Source of the DNA: Martinezella lusitana
GTDB taxonomy: Bacteria; Pseudomonadota; Alphaproteobacteria; Rhizobiales; Rhizobiaceae
Assembly (NCBI RefSeq): GCF_900094565.1
Contig: NZ_FMAF01000004.1
Location: forward strand, 62,001-126,000
Direction: 5' to 3'
DNA length: 64,000 nt
Part shown: positions 60,239 through 64,000 of the stretch, piece by piece
Layout: each line of letters opens with the position of its first letter
Position numbering within the stretch: position 1 is the first letter of the stretch
Program-made: the position numbers and the translations under genes
The notes under the pieces: generated by a model
Seen by the model: the letters and a program-made list of their open reading frames with translations, nothing else
Database searches by the model: none
Told to the model about the DNA's origin: nothing

Positions 60239-62193
60239 CCCCTTCAAACAAATGGATGAAAGCCATGTCAGACAAGCAAAGCCGCCAGTTCCGCCCCCTG
60301 CCCGTTCCGAATGTCGAGCTCGCCGGTCTGTTCGGTGAGCGCCAGGATGCAATCTGCAATTCGACCGCAGCCACCCTGCTCGACCGCTGCGTCGAGGCCG
60401 GCATGATCCGCGCTATCGATGTCGACCAGCCGAGCCCGGGCATCATCATTCCCTTACAGACATGGTCGGGCTCGACGCAGATGTTCTGGGACAGCGATCT
60501 CGGCAAATCGATCGAGACCATCGCCTATTCGCTCTACCGCCAGCCCAATCCGGAACTGGAGGCGCGCGCGGACGCCATCATCGACATGTATGGCAAGATG
60601 CAGGACGAGGACGGCTATCTGAATGCCTGGTTCCAGCGCGTCCAGCCCGGTCGCCGCTGGACCAATCTGCGCGATCATCACGAGCTCTATTGCGCCGGCC
60701 ATCTGATCGAAGCGGCCGTCGCCTATTATCAGGCGACGGGCAAGCGCAAGCTGCTCGACATCATGAGCCGCTTTGCCGACTACATGCTCACGGTCTTCGG
60801 CCACGGCGAAGGGCAGCTTCGCGGTTATTGCGGCCATGAGGAGGTGGAGCTCGCGCTCGTCAAGCTCGCCCGCGTTACGGCTGAGAAGAAGTATCTCGAT
60901 CTTGCCAAATACTTCATCGACGAGCGCGGTCAGGAACCGCATTTCTTCACCGAGGAAGCGCTGCGCGACGGGCGCGACCCCAAGAAATTCGTACAGAAGA
61001 CCTATGAGTACAATCAGGCCCATCAGCCGGTCCGCAACCAGACCAAGGTTGTGGGGCATGCCGTGCGCGCCATGTATCTCTATTCCGGCATGGCCGATAT
61101 CGCCACGGAGTATAACGACGACACGCTGACCTCGGCGCTGGAAACGCTGTGGGACGATCTGACGACCAAGCAGATGTATGTCACCGGCGGCATCGGCCCG
61201 GCCGCCGCCAACGAAGGCTTTACCGACTATTACGACCTGCCGAACGAGAGCGCCTATGCCGAGACCTGCGCCTCTGTCGGCCTCGTCTTCTGGGCCAACC
61301 GCATGCTCGGGCGCGGCCCGAACCGCCGCTATGCAGACATCATGGAGCAGGCGCTCTATAACGGCGCGATGGCCGGATTGTCGCTCGACGGCAAGACCTT
61401 CTTCTATGAAAACCCGCTGGAGAGCGCCGGCAAGCATCACCGCTGGACCTGGCATCATTGCCCCTGCTGCCCGCCCAACATCGCCCGCCTGCTCGCTTCG
61501 GTCGGCTCCTACATGTATGCCGCCGCAGACAACGAGATCGCAGTGCATCTCTATGGCGAGAGCAAGGCCCGCGTGCCGCTGGCGAGCGGCGTGACAGCGA
61601 CGCTTGTCCAGACGACGCGCTATCCTTGGGATGGGGCCATCCATTTCGAGGTCAACCCCGATCGCAACGCAGATTTCGCACTGTCGCTACGCATACCGGA
61701 GTGGGCCGAAGGCGCAACGCTTGCCGTCAACGGCAAGTCCGTCGATCTCCCGGCCGTTACCATCGACGGCTATGCCCGTATCGAACGCGAATGGCAGGCG
61801 GGCGACAAGGTCGACCTCAACATTCCGCTGATCCCGCGTACCCTGTTCGCCAATCCGAGGGTTCGCCAGGATGCCGGGCGCGCTGCCCTGATGCGCGGCC
61901 CGCTCGTCTATTGCGTCGAGACCACGGATAACGGTCACGATCTCAACGGCATTTCGCTCGCCGGCGATCCGGCATCCGCAAAGACGGCGGAAATCGCCGC
62001 CCTCGAAGGCGCCGTTGCGCTCGATATTCCGGTCACGCGTGATGAGGCTGACTGGGGATCGGATCTTTATCGGACGACACCGCCGAAGAGCCGCGCCGCC
62101 ACTGCGCGCTTCGTTCCCTATCATCTCTGGGACAATCGTGAGCCGGGCGAAATGCTGGTCTGGATCCGCGCCGGTCAGAGCCATGGGGCCTGA
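60235..62193 (+). CDS. GH127 beta-L-arabinofuranosidase
   Basis: A 652-residue glycoside hydrolase of family 127. No signal peptide, so it acts on imported sugars. The zinc/thiolate centre is recognisable by comparison with Bifidobacterium HypBA1 as I recall it: E327 ('NEGF', expected acid/base), E343 and C345 ('AETCAS', zinc ligands) and C411/C412 ('CPCCPPN'; C411 the expected nucleophile). The ATG at 60235 overlaps the permease stop; ATGs at 60256 and 60265 are alternatives. Located inside an importer operon, it should release arabinose from short beta-arabinosides such as those of plant extensins. Confidence 0.93.
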   Translation: MTPSNKWMKAMSDKQSRQFRPLPVPNVELAGLFGERQDAICNSTAATLLDRCVEAGMIRAIDVDQPSPGIIIPLQTWSGSTQMFWDSDLGKSIETIAYSLYRQPNPELEARADAIIDMYGKMQDEDGYLNAWFQRVQPGRRWTNLRDHHELYCAGHLIEAAVAYYQATGKRKLLDIMSRFADYMLTVFGHGEGQLRGYCGHEEVELALVKLARVTAEKKYLDLAKYFIDERGQEPHFFTEEALRDGRDPKKFVQKTYEYNQAHQPVRNQTKVVGHAVRAMYLYSGMADIATEYNDDTLTSALETLWDDLTTKQMYVTGGIGPAAANEGFTDYYDLPNESAYAETCASVGLVFWANRMLGRGPNRRYADIMEQALYNGAMAGLSLDGKTFFYENPLESAGKHHRWTWHHCPCCPPNIARLLASVGSYMYAAADNEIAVHLYGESKARVPLASGVTATLVQTTRYPWDGAIHFEVNPDRNADFALSLRIPEWAEGATLAVNGKSVDLPAVTIDGYARIEREWQAGDKVDLNIPLIPRTLFANPRVRQDAGRAALMRGPLVYCVETTDNGHDLNGISLAGDPASAKTAEIAALEGAVALDIPVTRDEADWGSDLYRTTPPKSRAATARFVPYHLWDNREPGEMLVWIRAGQSHGA

Positions 62194-62194
62194 C

Positions 62195-63268
<1,074 letters not shown>

Positions 63269-63404
63269 GCCGCATATTTCCATCGCATCGGCACGCTAAT
63301 CATTTGACGAACAAGGATGATTTGAGGAAAGTTGCTGATGGAGATTTCATGCCGTGCGCCTGTCCTGTCCAGGACGATGCGCGATATCAAGCCGGAAGGG
63401 TCTT

Positions 63405-64000
63405 ATGGCGAAGACATATGATTTCATCATTGCCGGCGGCGGTTCGGCTGCCTGCGTCGCAGCCATGCGGCTTATACGCGATTTCGGCTTCTCCGTGCTC
63501 ATCATCGAACGCGGCCCGCGCAACACTGCCAAGCTGATGGCCTTTCCCGCCGGCTACATGAAATATCTCGCCCGCGACGATTTCCTCGAAATGCATCATA
63601 CGGTCGCCCAGCCGCAGCTTGGCGGACGCGGCCCGATCGTTCCCGTCGCCAAGGCGCTCGGCGGCGGCAGTGCCGTCAACGCCATGGTCTACATGCGCGG
63701 CCAAAAGGAAGACTACGACCACTGGGCCGCCCATCTCGGTAACGGTACGGAATGGTCCTATGCGGACATGCTGCCGCATTTCAAAGGCATCGAGGGCAAT
63801 ACCCGCTTCAACGACGACTATCACGGTATTGCCGGCAACCTACGCGTCTCTGAACCCGGTTATACGTGCGATACGACCCAGGATTTCCTGCTCGCAGCCC
63901 AGGGCCTCGGCCATCCCTACAATCCGGATTTCAACGGCGCCAGGCAAAACGGCGTCGGCATCATGCAGCACACCTATGGATTATGGGGCGGCAAGACGGA
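63405..64000 (+). CDS. GMC-family oxidoreductase, N-terminal part
   Basis: The first 198 codons of a GMC oxidoreductase (choline-dehydrogenase-like); the gene runs past the window end. The ATG follows a GGAAGGG site. FAD motif: 'YDFIIAGGGSAACVAAMRLI' (cited in part; residues about 5-24), then 'LIIERGP', 'VAKALGGGSAVNAMVYMRG' (the second flavin-contact block). It comes 136 bases after the ATPase gene on the same strand and probably belongs to the arabinoside operon. It may oxidise the sugar or an aryl alcohol part of the imported compound. The substrate-determining C-terminal part is not visible. Confidence 0.9.
   Translation, partial: MAKTYDFIIAGGGSAACVAAMRLIRDFGFSVLIIERGPRNTAKLMAFPAGYMKYLARDDFLEMHHTVAQPQLGGRGPIVPVAKALGGGSAVNAMVYMRGQKEDYDHWAAHLGNGTEWSYADMLPHFKGIEGNTRFNDDYHGIAGNLRVSEPGYTCDTTQDFLLAAQGLGHPYNPDFNGARQNGVGIMQHTYGLWGGKT

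Overview
The window is 64 kb of GC-rich chromosome-like DNA from an alphaproteobacterium of the order Hyphomicrobiales, most likely Rhizobium or a close relative. The evidence is a RopA/Omp2b-type porin, a thiC-thiO-thiS-thiG-thiE operon behind a TPP riboswitch (the arrangement known from Rhizobium etli), an Lrp-type putR divergent from a trifunctional-length putA, an isocitrate lyase next to a ScfR/RamB-like regulator, and a very high density of ABC importers. I see no rRNA, tRNA, insertion sequence, phage gene or CRISPR array. Coding density and base use look even throughout, so there is no obvious island boundary. The replicon type cannot be told from the sequence.

Layout. 1-3235 (+): end of a CUT1 sugar importer operon with a PfkB sugar kinase. 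3350-5180 (+): an MsbA-like ABC exporter behind a leader that hides its Shine-Dalgarno. 5226-11091 (-): a polar amino-acid ABC importer, an MmgE/PrpD protein and an LLM flavin monooxygenase in one operon of unknown substrate. 11260-14443: ScfR/RamB-like regulator divergent from aceA plus a small unknown gene. 14514-19318: asparagine/aspartate use (asparaginase, amino-acid permease, aspartase, GntR regulator). 19390-32248: hydroxycinnamate (ferulate/p-coumarate) catabolism: MarR regulator, CoA ligase, hydratase/lyase, two aldehyde dehydrogenases, a coniferyl-alcohol-dehydrogenase-like SDR, a complete branched-chain-type ABC importer and an AraC regulator. 32262-36520 (-): ECF sigma factor, anti-sigma-like protein, periplasmic Spy/metal-sensor-like protein, DUF1800 and DUF1501 proteins. 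36980-40158: a Ser-rich EF-hand protein, a TetR regulator and the porin. 40758-46713 (+): glycosyltransferase-like protein, the thi operon, a small secreted protein. 46836-51357: DUF1989 protein and LysR, a solitary LacI, a LysR with a small tautomerase, a small unknown. 51499-55840: putR/putA. 56091-64000 (+): a LacI-headed sugar operon with CUT1 importer, GH127 beta-L-arabinofuranosidase, MalK-type ATPase and the start of a GMC oxidoreductase.

How it fits together. Much of the window serves a plant-associated, carbon-scavenging life: plant phenolic acids (19-32 kb), plant cell-wall arabinose (56-64 kb), proline, asparagine and aspartate, other sugars and an unidentified polar compound. Almost every catabolic unit is paired with its own regulator, and reading the divergent intergenic regions by eye gave a set of dyad-symmetric candidate operators (near 12.7, 17.0-17.2, 20.0, 31.3, 47.8, 49.8, 50.8 and 56.0 kb). 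These are the most testable new observations here. Protein family calls come from reading motifs and general resemblance; no database search was run.
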